From Humitalea sp038323655 (GTDB taxonomy: Bacteria > Pseudomonadota > Alphaproteobacteria > Acetobacterales > Acetobacteraceae): 64,000 nucleotides of DNA. The notes under the pieces are model-generated. The model saw only the letters and a program-made list of their open reading frames with translations, had not been told where the DNA came from and did not search any database. Numbering within the stretch: position 1 is the first letter of the stretch; each line of letters begins with the position of its first letter. Made by a program: the position numbers and the translations under genes. Of the stretch, positions 1 through 8,334 are shown in pieces. The stretch spans positions 6,610-70,609 of the forward strand of contig JBBQHE010000001.1 of assembly GCA_038323655.1 (NCBI GenBank), in the 5' to 3' direction.

Positions 1-945
1 ACCAAGCTTGCGATCCCGGAAATGTCGCGCGCCGGGTATGATCGCCGGTTTGCGCTGGGGATCGTCGGCTCCTCGGCGCTGCTTGGCATGCTCATCCCGC
101 CGTCCATCCTGATGATCGTCTATGGCGTGCTGTCGGAGCAGTCGATCGGCCGGCTTTTTGCCGCCGGCATCGTGCCGGGACTTCTGGTTGCCACCACCCT
201 GTCCGTGGTGATCGTGGTCAGGGCCTATCGTACGCCATCGCTCGTCGGGACCGAGGGCGATGCCTCGCGCCGTCCGCTGGAACCCAAGCGCCGGGCGCTG
301 TTGCGGGTATGGCCGCTTATGCTGCTGATCGGGCTGGTGCTGGGCGGCATCTACGGCGGCTTGTTCACGCCCACGGAAGCCGGGGCTGTCGGTGCGGCCG
401 GGGCGCTGATCCTGGCGCTAGGCAAGCGCGCCATCACGTTTCAGGCCACAAGGGTCATCCTGCTGGATACCGGGCGCACCTGTGCCGCGATTTTCCTGCT
501 GCTGATCGCGGCGCAGATCTACAGCCGTGCGCTGACACTCTCAGGACTGCCGGCCGCGGTCTCGGGATGGGTATTGTCGCTCGGGCTCGATCCGATGCTG
601 GTTGTGCTGCTCTTCGTCATGGTCATCATCCTGCTCGGCTGCTTCATCGACAGCGTCTCGATCCTGCTGCTGACCATGCCAATCATGGTGCCGGTGATGA
701 ACGCACTCGGCTTCGACCTGATCTGGTTCGGCATGGTTGCGATCGTGGCGGTCGAACTTGGCCTGCTGACGCCGCCCTTCGGCATGGTGGTTTTCGCGAT
801 GAAGGCATCGCTGCCAGGCGACGTGCGGGTAGAGGAGATCTTCGCCGGCGTCTTGCCCTTCATGCTGGCGCTGCTCGCGGCACTCGGCCTGCTGATGGTG
901 TTTCCGCAGCTGAGCACTGCTTTGCCCAACGCGCTCTTCGGCTAG
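1..945 (+). CDS. TRAP transporter large permease (DctM family), 5' partial
   Basis: The reading frame is open from base 1, so only about the C-terminal 314 residues of a roughly 430-residue protein are visible. It is a highly hydrophobic multi-spanning protein. The segment GLLTPPFGMVVFAMKA near residue 250 matches the TPP(V/F)G region typical of DctM large subunits, and TPTEAGAVGAAGALI fits the central TRAP motif. DctM is the sodium-coupled translocation subunit that works with a periplasmic DctP and a small DctQ; those would lie upstream, outside the window. The cyclase-family gene 46 bp downstream is on the same strand and probably co-transcribed, which suggests uptake of an organic acid or amide. 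The substrate cannot be deduced. Confidence 0.9.
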   Translation, partial: TKLAIPEMSRAGYDRRFALGIVGSSALLGMLIPPSILMIVYGVLSEQSIGRLFAAGIVPGLLVATTLSVVIVVRAYRTPSLVGTEGDASRRPLEPKRRALLRVWPLMLLIGLVLGGIYGGLFTPTEAGAVGAAGALILALGKRAITFQATRVILLDTGRTCAAIFLLLIAAQIYSRALTLSGLPAAVSGWVLSLGLDPMLVVLLFVMVIILLGCFIDSVSILLLTMPIMVPVMNALGFDLIWFGMVAIVAVELGLLTPPFGMVVFAMKASLPGDVRVEEIFAGVLPFMLALLAALGLLMVFPQLSTALPNALFG

Positions 946-991
946 CGGCCGGAGATTGCGTCACCTCACCCAGGGATAAGGAACGAACAGG

Positions 992-1969
992 ATGGACACG
1001 AACGTCAAGGCCGGTCACCGCGGCAGGATCACCAAGGATGAGGTACTGCGGACGGCCGAAGACTTGAAGAACTGGGGCAAGTGGGGCCCCGATGACGAGA
1101 TCGGCACGCTGAACTACATCACGCCCGAGGACATCGTGAAGGCCTGCAGCCTGGTCCGGCGCGGCAAGGTCTTCGCCATGGGCATCCCGCTCGACAACAA
1201 CGGGCCGCAGAAGGGGCATTTCGGCGGGCGCTTCAACCCGATCCACACCATGCTGGCCACCGGCACCGATGCGGTCGCAGGCCGGTTCGACGAGATGATG
1301 ATCCGCTACGCCGATGACGTCATCAGCATGCCGGTGCAGGCGGCAACGCATTGGGACAGCCTTGGCCACATCTTCCTCGGCGACAAGATGTACAACGGCT
1401 ATGACGCCCGCCTGGTCGACAGCGGCGGCGTGCACAAGAACGGGATCGAGCACACGCGCGACCGCATGATGGGCCGCGGCGTGCTGCTCGACATTGCGCG
1501 CTTCCGCGGCGTCGATTCACTGGCTGATGGCGAGGCGATCTATGTCGACGAGTTGGAGGCCGTTGCGGCCAAGCAGGGCGTCACGGTGGGACGGGCGGAT
1601 TTCGTGATCCTGCGCACCGGCCACATGGAACGCTGCCGCCAAGCGGGCGACTGGGGCGGCTATGCCGGTGGCGATGCGCCGGGCGTGGCTTTCGAAACCT
1701 GTCGCTGGATGCACGAGAAGCAGATCGCCGCCATCTGTTCCGACACCTGGGGTGTCGAGGTGCGTCCTAACGAGACCTCCGACGTGATGCAGCCCTGGCA
1801 CTGGGTGGTCATCCCGGCGATGGGCCTGACCATGGGCGAGATCTTCGACGTCTCCCAGCTCGCTGCCGATTGTGCGAAGGATGGGATCTACGAGTTCCTG
1901 TTCTACGCCCCGCCGCTGCTGATCACCGGCGGGACAGGGTCGATGATCAACCCGATCGCGGTGAAGTAA
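992..1969 (+). CDS. cyclase family protein (kynurenine formamidase / isatin hydrolase-like)
   Basis: This 325-residue protein belongs to the metal-dependent cyclase family (PF04199), which includes bacterial kynurenine formamidase and isatin hydrolase. The family metal site normally reads HxGTHxDxPxH. Here the matching stretch is ATHWDSLGH, giving H120, D122 and H126 as probable ligands. The start is ATG with AAGGA nine bases upstream. It is longer than the 210-260 residues of KynB because of an N-terminal extension, as in the longer isatin-hydrolase-like subgroup. It follows a TRAP permease, so hydrolysis of an imported amide, lactone or cyclic compound is a reasonable inference. The substrate is unknown. 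No signal peptide is seen, so it should be cytoplasmic. Confidence 0.85.
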   Translation: MDTNVKAGHRGRITKDEVLRTAEDLKNWGKWGPDDEIGTLNYITPEDIVKACSLVRRGKVFAMGIPLDNNGPQKGHFGGRFNPIHTMLATGTDAVAGRFDEMMIRYADDVISMPVQAATHWDSLGHIFLGDKMYNGYDARLVDSGGVHKNGIEHTRDRMMGRGVLLDIARFRGVDSLADGEAIYVDELEAVAAKQGVTVGRADFVILRTGHMERCRQAGDWGGYAGGDAPGVAFETCRWMHEKQIAAICSDTWGVEVRPNETSDVMQPWHWVVIPAMGLTMGEIFDVSQLAADCAKDGIYEFLFYAPPLLITGGTGSMINPIAVK

Positions 1970-1985
1970 CCGCCCCTCCGGGCGG
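1970..1985 (+). terminator. short GC hairpin after the cyclase gene
   Basis: Directly after the stop codon CCGCCC and GGGCGG form a 6-bp stem around a CTCC loop. No T-run follows, so intrinsic termination is only a possibility. Confidence 0.3.
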
Positions 1986-2391
1986 GAGGCCTCGCCATCC
2001 TGCCCGGCCTGACGCGGCCGTGGCCGCGGGTGATCCTGGGTGTTGACGACAGACTGTTTGACCGGCGTGCAGCAAGCATAGCCTGCTGAACGCATGCGAC
2101 GATCGAGCGGCAGGCTCTGCTGCCACTGACGGCAACGCTGCTGCCGTTGCGCCGGAGCGGCCGATACCACCTGCCCCGACCGTTGCCGCCGGTAGGCGCC
2201 GACGCATCACCGGCGGGCCCTTTCCCCACTTTGCTCGCCCCGAGCACCTCCGCCGCTGGGCTGCTCGGGTCCTGCCGCCCTTCAATGGGGTGGGACGTCG
2301 GCGGCTACCCCCAGGGGCGCAAACCCGCCACCGAGCCGCAACCAACGAGCCGTGCGATGGTTTGCACGGGGGTGGCAAGAAAGTTTGCGCG
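1986..2391. other. intergenic region without a supported gene
   Basis: About 400 bases between the cyclase and AI-2E genes. Open frames on both strands here have low-complexity Pro/Arg/Ala translations typical of shadow frames in GC-rich DNA. I see no RNA gene, convincing promoter or repeat. Confidence 0.5.
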
Positions 2392-3477
2392 ATGGACGGA
2401 GGCGAAGCCCAGATCCCGCCGGGCGGTAACGGCGGCTGGCAAGCGGAGGTGGCCTTCATACGACGGGTGCTGATCGCACTCGCCCTCGTCGCTCTCAGCC
2501 TGCTGTTCTGGCAGGTGCGCGACGCGCTGCTGCTCGCCTTCGCGGGCGTCCTGGTGGCGGTGCTACTGACTGCGCTCGCACAGCCGCTCCAGATGCGGCT
2601 CGGCCTCTCGCACATCTGGGCGCTTGTCGCCGTTGCCCTGGGGCTCGGGGTGCTGGTCACCCTGGTGGCCTTCCTGGTGGGTGGGCAGTTGCAGGCGCAG
2701 GTCGCCGGGCTTTCCGATCAGCTCCCACAAGCCGTGGAGGCGCTGGAAAGCCGCTTCGGCGTGACCCTGCCCGCACCGGGAGGCGGCGGTGACGCTGGTA
2801 CCAGCCTCGACCCCGCCATGCTCGGCAGCGTGGCCGGGCGCCTCGCTGGGATCGGCAGCGCGGTGGTGGGCGCGCTCTCGGCCCTTGTCATCGCCGTCGT
2901 GGGCGGGTTCTACCTCGCGGCCGATCCGGCGCTGTACCGGCGTGGCCTAGGGAAGCTCCTGCCGAAAAGCCAGAACATGCGCGCCGAGGACGCGCTGCTG
3001 GCCAGCGGCGAGGCACTGAAGCTCTGGCTGGGGGCACAGTTCATTTCCATGCTGATCGTCGGCCTGCTGGCCGGGCTCGGCACCTGGGCGCTCGGCCTGC
3101 CATCGCCGCTGGCGCTCGGGCTTGTTGCCGGACTCGCGGGCTTCGTGCCGCTGCTCGGCTCGATCGCCGGCGCCGTGCCGCCGCTGCTGCTGGCGCTCTC
3201 GAATGGCGGCCCGATGCTTGTCCTCTGGACAGCGCTGCTGTTCGTCGCCGTGCAGCAGGTGGAGTCCAACATGATCACGCCGCTCGTGGAAAAGCGCCTG
3301 GTCAGCCTGCCGCCTGCGCTGCTGCTTTTTGCGGTCGTCGCTGTCGGATTGTTGTTCGGCCTGCCCGGCGTGGTGCTTGCAGCGCCGATCACCGTGGTCG
3401 CCTTTGTGCTGGTGAAGAAGCTCTACGTCCGGCAGGTTCTCGGCAAGCGCACCGAGGTGCCGGGGGAAGACGGCTAA
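2392..3477 (+). CDS. AI-2E family transporter
   Basis: A 361-residue integral membrane protein of the AI-2E/PerM superfamily (PF01594). Paired N-terminal membrane segments (residues about 22-80) are followed by a soluble stretch around residues 90-160. Several C-terminal helices contain the motif-like region FVPLLGSIAGAVPPLLLAL, then QQVESNMITPLVEKRLVSLPP. The family includes the AI-2 exporter TqsA and Na+/H+ antiporters, so the substrate cannot be named. The ATG at 2392 was chosen because it begins a short charged leader before the first membrane helix; an in-frame start at 2290 would add 34 unlikely residues. No good ribosome binding site decides between them. It appears monocistronic. Confidence 0.85.
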   Translation: MDGGEAQIPPGGNGGWQAEVAFIRRVLIALALVALSLLFWQVRDALLLAFAGVLVAVLLTALAQPLQMRLGLSHIWALVAVALGLGVLVTLVAFLVGGQLQAQVAGLSDQLPQAVEALESRFGVTLPAPGGGGDAGTSLDPAMLGSVAGRLAGIGSAVVGALSALVIAVVGGFYLAADPALYRRGLGKLLPKSQNMRAEDALLASGEALKLWLGAQFISMLIVGLLAGLGTWALGLPSPLALGLVAGLAGFVPLLGSIAGAVPPLLLALSNGGPMLVLWTALLFVAVQQVESNMITPLVEKRLVSLPPALLLFAVVAVGLLFGLPGVVLAAPITVVAFVLVKKLYVRQVLGKRTEVPGEDG

Positions 3478-3795
3478 GACCGCCGCGGTGGGTCAGGCCG
3501 ACCGGAGGTTGCGGACACAACGTCGCACAGCCCGCGACGCCTTCGTCCCAACCGCGCGGCCGTCGGCGCCGGCCTGCCAAGGCCCGAATATCTGGATTTC
3601 CCGACTACGGACTGGCCGGCGCTGAATATCCTATCCGGCAATCCGAAAAACTATACCGGTCGCCACACCATCATTCGGCAGATAGAAGAAAAGCAACGCC
3701 ATCCATCCCCGGGTCTTTTGTTCATGCTAGCCGAAACGGGCGGCATGAACTGAAGAAAGGGAGACTCTGACGGCCCTCATGGTCCCGGACACAAT
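3478..3795. other. intergenic region with an AT-richer stretch
   Basis: No gene is supported. The first part holds one copy of a short repeat shared with 4149-4171. From about 3590 to 3730 the sequence is visibly richer in A/T than the rest of the window, which fits a promoter region for the small secreted protein downstream. A Shine-Dalgarno-like GAAAGGGAG at 3755-3763 sits too far from the annotated TTG start (3796). It lies about 15 bases before an ATG at 3779 whose frame closes after six codons. Confidence 0.5.
3483..3504 (+). repeat. intergenic direct repeat, copy 1
   Basis: The 22-base stretch beginning GCCGCGGTGGG and ending AGGCCGACC recurs with minor differences at 4149-4171. In both places an AGGTTGCGG block follows shortly (3507-3515 and 4188-4196). 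Confidence 0.5.
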
Positions 3796-4122
3796 TTGAA
3801 GACGAAAGTCGACTACGACGACGCACATTTCTCGACCACCGCGATCGCGGTTGCGCTGGCCCTCGGCGGCGCCGGCTTCGCCGGCGCACAGCCGGTCAAT
3901 CCGAGCCAGCCGGGCAGCGCTGGCGGCGGTTTGCAGGCCCAATCCGGCCAGGGCAGCACCGACAAGGTGCGCGATGAGACGCGGCTGACCGAGCACCAGG
4001 TGCGCAACATGCTGCGCGACCAGGGCTATTCGGGCGGCAGCACCATCACCGCGAAGGCCAAGCGCAATGATCGCGCGGTTCGACTGCGCGTGGATGCCGA
4101 TACCGGTGTCGTCTCGCGGTAG
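3796..4122 (+). CDS. small secreted PepSY-like protein
   Basis: This 108-residue protein has a hydrophobic signal-like segment (TTAIAVALALGGAGFAGA, about residues 14-31) with a likely AGA-Q cleavage site. A Gly/Ser/Gln-rich linker follows. The C-terminal 45 residues (from LTEHQVRNMLRDQGY) resemble a single PepSY-like module, with an amphipathic helix and a strand pair ending in VDADTGVV. Secretion to the periplasm is inferred. The start is weak: only a TTG at 3796 is in frame, because an in-frame ATG at 3745 is followed almost at once by a stop. The N-terminal region also contains an acidic VDYDD patch unusual for a signal peptide. A small frameshift near the start is possible. Confidence 0.6.
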   Translation: MKTKVDYDDAHFSTTAIAVALALGGAGFAGAQPVNPSQPGSAGGGLQAQSGQGSTDKVRDETRLTEHQVRNMLRDQGYSGGSTITAKAKRNDRAVRLRVDADTGVVSR

Positions 4123-4147
4123 CAGGCGAGCACCTGACGAAGGGCGC

Positions 4148-4177
4148 GGCCGCGGTGGGCAAAGGCCGACCGCGGCC
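4148..4177 (+). terminator. 9-bp stem hairpin downstream of the PepSY-like gene
   Basis: GGCCGCGGT (4148-4156) and ACCGCGGCC (4169-4177) form a perfect 9-bp stem with a 12-base loop, 25 bases after the stop codon. There is no T-tract. It could act as a transcript 3' end or be part of the repeat shared with 3483-3504. Confidence 0.45.
4149..4171 (+). repeat. intergenic direct repeat, copy 2
   Basis: A 23-base near-copy of 3483-3504 with one extra base in the centre. In this copy the repeat overlaps the 9-bp hairpin stem. Confidence 0.5.
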
Positions 4178-4408
4178 CGCCCGCCGCAGGTTGCGGGCTA
4201 TCGCGATGGCAGCGCTGCGGCGCCTGTGCGCCTGGGGCACCGGCCAAGGTTACCGGCCGGAGCGACGCTACATGCGCGCGCCACCCCGTGCCGAATCGAA
4301 CGACATCAGGACAGAACACGCCGGATCGACAAGGACTCGACGCCGCAGGCGGTCGGCTGTGCATTAAGCCTCTCGCGACCACCGCCGCCCCGCGCGATAA
4401 CACGCCCC

Positions 4409-5797
4409 ATGCAACCCCCGACCTTCCGCCCCTCCACGCGCCACGCCGACCTCGGCGACACCTTCTTCGACCCGGTGCAGGCGGCCGAATTCCCGGCCCA
4501 TATCCTGCGGCACCGTGACCAGGCCTGGGCCGCGCGCGTCGGGCTGGATGGGCTGACGGACACGCAATGGATCGACCATTTCGGCCGCTTCCAGCCCCTG
4601 CCCGGCAGTTTCGAAACACCCCTCGCCCTGCGGTATCACGGGCATCAGTTCCGCTCCTACAATCCCGATCTCGGCGACGGGCGCGGTTTTCTCTTTGCGC
4701 AGGCACATGACCTGCGCGACGGGCGGCTGCTGGACTTCGGTACCAAGGGCAGCGGGCAGACGCCCTGGTCGCGCGGGGCCGATGGCCGGCTGACGCTGAA
4801 GGGGGGTGTGCGGGAGGTGCTGGCGACGAGCCTGCTGGAAGCCATGGGGGTCGAGACCTCCAAATCCTTCAGCCTCATCGAGACGGGCGAGGCGCTGCGC
4901 CGGGGCGACGAACCCTCCCCCACGCGCTCGGCCGTGCTGGTGCGGCTGTCGCATTCGCATATCCGCATCGGGTCGTTCCAGCGCCAGGCCTATCTGGGCG
5001 ATGCTGCCGCGACCTTGCGGCTGATGGACCACAGCATTCGCCACTACCTGCCCGAAGCCTGGGCCGACAACGTCGCCACCCGCACGGAAAACTTCTTCGC
5101 CGAGGTCTGCGCCCGGGTCGCGCGCATGGGCGCGCAATGGATGGCGGCGGGCTTCGTGCACGGCGTGCTCAACACCGACAACATCAACATCACCGGCGAA
5201 TCCTTCGACTACGGGCCTTGGCGCTGGTTGCCGGCCTATGACCCCGGCTTCACCGCGGCCTATTTCGACCACGGCGGGCTCTATGCCTTTGGCCGGCAAC
5301 CGGAGACGCTGGTCTGGAACCTGGCGCGTCTCGGCGGCTGCCTGCTGCCGCTGGCCGAGGGGCTGAAGCCGCGGCTGGAGGCGAGCCTCGGCGGCTTCGC
5401 CGACCAGTTCCAGGCGGCGTTCGAGGCCGCGGTGCTGCAGCGCCTTGGCCTCGCACCCCAGGGCGCCACCCGCGACGCGGCCCTGGTGCGGCTGTTCCAT
5501 GAAGCGCTGGCGGAAACCCAGGCGCCCTATGAACAGGCCTATTTCGACTGGCACGGCGCCCGCCCGCCGCCCGGCTACGCGGGGTTCGAGGCGGTGCGGG
5601 CCGCCATGCGCGGCTACGAAGCACCCGTCACCCATGAATATTTCGCGGGGGAAAAACCCTGCACGCTGTTGTTGCCGGAGGTCGAGGCGCTCTGGGCGCC
5701 GATCGCCGCCGATGACGACTGGTCGCTGTTCGCGGCAAAGCTGCGCGACATCGCGACGATGGCCGAGGCCTATGGCAACACCCCGGCGGCGCCGTGA
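4409..5797 (+). CDS. selO: SelO/YdiU family protein adenylyltransferase
   Basis: 462 residues from the ATG at 4409. SelO is a pseudokinase-fold enzyme that transfers AMP from ATP to Ser/Thr/Tyr of target proteins and is linked to redox stress. Visible family signatures are GTKGSGQTPWSR (residues 111-122, with probable ATP-binding K113), the catalytic-loop-like HGVLNTDNINI (D257/N258) and the metal-binding ESFDYGP (D267). The frame stays open upstream to 4067, but that extension is Arg/Pro-rich and non-homologous. The chosen start gives the usual SelO N-terminus. I see no C-terminal Cys/Sec-containing tail; the protein ends after a MAEAYGN segment. Its stop overlaps the GTG start of the next gene, so the two are coupled. 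Confidence 0.92.
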   Translation: MQPPTFRPSTRHADLGDTFFDPVQAAEFPAHILRHRDQAWAARVGLDGLTDTQWIDHFGRFQPLPGSFETPLALRYHGHQFRSYNPDLGDGRGFLFAQAHDLRDGRLLDFGTKGSGQTPWSRGADGRLTLKGGVREVLATSLLEAMGVETSKSFSLIETGEALRRGDEPSPTRSAVLVRLSHSHIRIGSFQRQAYLGDAAATLRLMDHSIRHYLPEAWADNVATRTENFFAEVCARVARMGAQWMAAGFVHGVLNTDNINITGESFDYGPWRWLPAYDPGFTAAYFDHGGLYAFGRQPETLVWNLARLGGCLLPLAEGLKPRLEASLGGFADQFQAAFEAAVLQRLGLAPQGATRDAALVRLFHEALAETQAPYEQAYFDWHGARPPPGYAGFEAVRAAMRGYEAPVTHEYFAGEKPCTLLLPEVEALWAPIAADDDWSLFAAKLRDIATMAEAYGNTPAAP

Positions 5798-6489
5798 AGC
5801 GCGCGTTGCTGCTCCTGCTCGCCATTGCCGCGATGCTCGGGCTGCGGGCGGCGGGCGTGGGGGAGTGGCTGACGCTCGACACGCTGCGCCAGCATCGCGC
5901 CGCGCTGACCGGCTGGGTCACGGCGCATCTGCTGCTGGCGATGCTGGCCTATGTCGCGGGTTATATCGCGGCGGTCGCGCTGTCGGTGCCGGGTGCGGTG
6001 TTCCTGACGCTCACCGGCGGATTCCTGTTCGGGGCGCTTTTAGGCACCGTGCTGAGCACGCTGGGGGCGAGCATCGGCGCGGTGCTGGTCTTCGGCTTCG
6101 CCCGCGCGATCTTCGGCGAGGCCGCGCTCGACCGTTTCTCCGCCCGGGGCCTAGCCGAGAACATACGCCGCAATGCCTGGTCCTATCTGCTGGTGCTGCG
6201 CCTGGTGCCGTTGTTCCCCTTTTTCCTGGTCAACCTCGTGCCGGCTTTCTGCGGCGTGCGGCTGCGGGTCTTCGCCGCCACCACCCTGGTCGGCATCATC
6301 CCGGCGACCGCGGTGTTCAGCACCGCCGGGGCGGGGCTCGGCGAGGTGCTGGATGCAGGCGGCGCGCTCGACCTTTCCAGCATCCTGACGCCCCGGATCA
6401 TCGCCGCCCTGCTGGGGTTGGCGGCGCTGTCGCTGGCGGCGATCCCCTTGCGCGCCCGCTTTGCATCCACGCCCCCGCCCCGCGCGTAG
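5794..6489 (+). CDS. TVP38/TMEM64 (VTT domain) membrane protein
   Basis: A 231-residue, multi-spanning protein of the VTT/DedA superfamily. It has an N-terminal helix (residues 3-20) and a central block with the characteristic VPGAVFLTLTGGFLFGALLGT followed by a Gly-rich helix pair. A conserved LRLVPLFPFFLVNLVPA stretch near residues 133-150 is typical of the family. It starts with GTG in a GTGA overlap with selO, implying translational coupling. Family members are proposed lipid scramblases or half-channel membrane proteins; a specific substrate cannot be assigned. A second VTT gene lies at 41549-42220. Confidence 0.87.
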   Translation: MKRALLLLLAIAAMLGLRAAGVGEWLTLDTLRQHRAALTGWVTAHLLLAMLAYVAGYIAAVALSVPGAVFLTLTGGFLFGALLGTVLSTLGASIGAVLVFGFARAIFGEAALDRFSARGLAENIRRNAWSYLLVLRLVPLFPFFLVNLVPAFCGVRLRVFAATTLVGIIPATAVFSTAGAGLGEVLDAGGALDLSSILTPRIIAALLGLAALSLAAIPLRARFASTPPPRA

Positions 6490-6490
6490 T

Positions 6491-7306
6491 ATGGGCATGA
6501 TCATGACCCGACGCTTGGCGCTGCTCGGCGCCACACTGGCCGCCGCCTGTTCGCCGCTGCGCCTGCTGGACGCGACCGTGCCCAGCGGCGATCTGCGCCG
6601 CCGCACCATCGGCTACGGCCCCGCCGCGCGGCAGCAGATGGACATCTGGGAGCCCGCGACCGTGACCGGCCCCACGCTGGTGTTCTTCTACGGCGGCGCC
6701 TGGCGGCATGGCGCGCGCGGCGACTACCGCTTCGTCGCCGAGGTGTTTTGCGCGCTGGGCCTGCGCGTGGTGATCCCCGACTACCGGCTCTACCCCGAGG
6801 TTGTCTTCCCCGGCTTCGTCCAGGATGCCGCCGCGGCGCTAGCCGTCGTGCAGCGCGGCACGCCGGGGCGCATTTTCGCTGCGGGGCATTCGGCGGGGGC
6901 GTACATCGCGCTGATGCTGGCGCTGAACCCCGCGTATCTCACCGCGGCCGGGGGCGACCGTGCGCGCCTGGCCGGCGCCATCGGCCTGTCCGGACCCTAC
7001 GACTTCGACCCCGCCGCCTATGGCATCTCACGCGCCGTCTTTGCCGGCACGCCACGGCCGGAGACCCAGCCGATCACCTTTCTCGACGCCGGCGCCCCGC
7101 CGCTGTTGCTGGCGACCGGCACCGCCGACACCACCGTGGAACAGCGCAATACCCTCTCGCTGGCAGCACGGGCCGGGGCCATGGGGGTGGCGGTGGAAAC
7201 GCGCCTCTATCCGGGTGTTGGCCATGCCGGCACGCTGATCGCGCTGACGCCCCTTTTCCGCGACCGCGCGCCTGTGATCGACGACATGCGCCGCTTCATC
7301 GGCTGA
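6491..7306 (+). CDS. alpha/beta hydrolase, probable lipoprotein esterase
   Basis: 271 residues from the first of three closely spaced ATGs (6491, 6497, 6503). The N-terminus (MTRRLALLGATLAAAC) has a lipobox-like LAAAC, so lipid anchoring in the cell envelope is likely. The esterase/lipase core shows an oxyanion-hole motif FFYGGAWRHG, analogous to HGGGW with Tyr for His, the nucleophile motif GHSAGAY, and a C-terminal catalytic His in YPGVGHAGT. This pattern fits BD-FAE or kynurenine-formamidase-like carboxylesterases. It begins two bases after the VTT gene, so selO, VTT and esterase form a three-gene unit. The substrate is unknown. Confidence 0.82.
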   Translation: MGMIMTRRLALLGATLAAACSPLRLLDATVPSGDLRRRTIGYGPAARQQMDIWEPATVTGPTLVFFYGGAWRHGARGDYRFVAEVFCALGLRVVIPDYRLYPEVVFPGFVQDAAAALAVVQRGTPGRIFAAGHSAGAYIALMLALNPAYLTAAGGDRARLAGAIGLSGPYDFDPAAYGISRAVFAGTPRPETQPITFLDAGAPPLLLATGTADTTVEQRNTLSLAARAGAMGVAVETRLYPGVGHAGTLIALTPLFRDRAPVIDDMRRFIG

Positions 7307-7368
7307 AGCCGCCTGCTTCCGAGCCGCGTGGCGCCATGCCAAGTTGCGGCAAAATGGGAGAACGTTCC

Positions 7369-8334
7369 ATGACGTACCGGCGTGATGTGCTGGCAGCCCT
7401 GGCCGCCTTGGCCCCCCTGCCGCTGGCAGCCCAGACCGAAACCTGGCCCAACCGCAGCGTGCGGATCATCATCCCCTTCGGCGTCGGCGGTGGCGCCGAC
7501 ACCTTTGCCCGGCTCATCTCCGACCCGCTGTCCCGCACCTTCGGCCAGCCCTTCGTCGTGGAGAACCGGCCCGGCGGCGGTGGCATCATCGGCACGGATC
7601 TCGTCGCGAAGTCGGCCCCCGACGGGCATACGCTGATGATGCTGACGGTGACCCACACCGCAAATGAAACCCTGATGCCCAACCGCCCCTATGTGCTGAT
7701 GCGGGACTTCGCGCCGGTTGCGGCGCTGAACCGCACGCTGCAGGTGCTGGTGGTCAATGCCGACCTGCCGGTCCGGTCGGTGCCGGAGTTGATCGCGCTC
7801 TGCCGCGCGCGGCCTGGCCGGATGGACTATGCCTCGGCCGGCCCCGGCACGCCCTATCACATCGCCTTCGAGGTGTTTCGCCACATGGCGGGCATCGAGG
7901 TGCAGCACATCCCCTTCCGCCAGTCGGGCGATGCCCGCAACGCCATCGCCGGTGGCCAGGTGCCGATGATGTTCGACGGCATCGCCACCATGGCCTCGCT
8001 GATCCAGTCGGGCCGCGTGCGTGCGCTGGCGACGACCGGCACCGAACGCTCCGCCCTGCTGCCCGATGTGCCGACGGTTGCCGAAACCCTGCCGGGCTAT
8101 GAGATGATCGGCTTCAACGGCGTCATGGCGCCGGCCGCGACCCCGCGCCCGGTGGTGGAAAAACTCAACGCCGAGATCAACCGCATCCTGGCCGAACCCG
8201 CCACGCGCGAGGCTTTTGCCCGCGTGGGTGCGGAGGTCGCCGCCATGTCCATCGCCGAGTATGATGCCAAGCTGCGCGAGGATATCCTCAAGCGTCGTGA
8301 GTTCATCCGCATCGCAGGAATCCAGCCCGAATGA
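7369..8334 (+). CDS. Bug/TctC family TTT substrate-binding protein (1 of 6)
   Basis: A 321-residue periplasmic binding protein of the tripartite tricarboxylate transporter (TTT) family (PF03401). The ATG at 7369 follows GGGAG with good spacing and gives a short signal peptide ending LPLAAQ. Family hallmarks are RIIIPFGVGGGADTFARLI, the VVENRPGGGGIIG loop that contacts the carboxylate ligand, and the conserved PDVPTVAETLPGYE near residue 240. Bug proteins bind organic acids, amides or aromatic carboxylates. No TctA/TctB membrane genes are nearby. The gene overlaps the start of a molybdopterin dehydrogenase by ATGA, so the ligand may be that enzyme's substrate. Confidence 0.93.
   Translation: MTYRRDVLAALAALAPLPLAAQTETWPNRSVRIIIPFGVGGGADTFARLISDPLSRTFGQPFVVENRPGGGGIIGTDLVAKSAPDGHTLMMLTVTHTANETLMPNRPYVLMRDFAPVAALNRTLQVLVVNADLPVRSVPELIALCRARPGRMDYASAGPGTPYHIAFEVFRHMAGIEVQHIPFRQSGDARNAIAGGQVPMMFDGIATMASLIQSGRVRALATTGTERSALLPDVPTVAETLPGYEMIGFNGVMAPAATPRPVVEKLNAEINRILAEPATREAFARVGAEVAAMSIAEYDAKLREDILKRREFIRIAGIQPE

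Noticed and set aside
2043..2090. TTGAC boxes resembling -35 elements
   Set aside because: Two TTGAC sequences occur but no -10 box at 16-18 bases follows, and the next gene starts 300 bases away.
4067..4408. Longer SelO start at 4067
   Set aside because: The added 114 residues are Arg/Pro/Ala-rich, run through the hairpin and repeat at 4148-4177, and have no resemblance to SelO N-termini.
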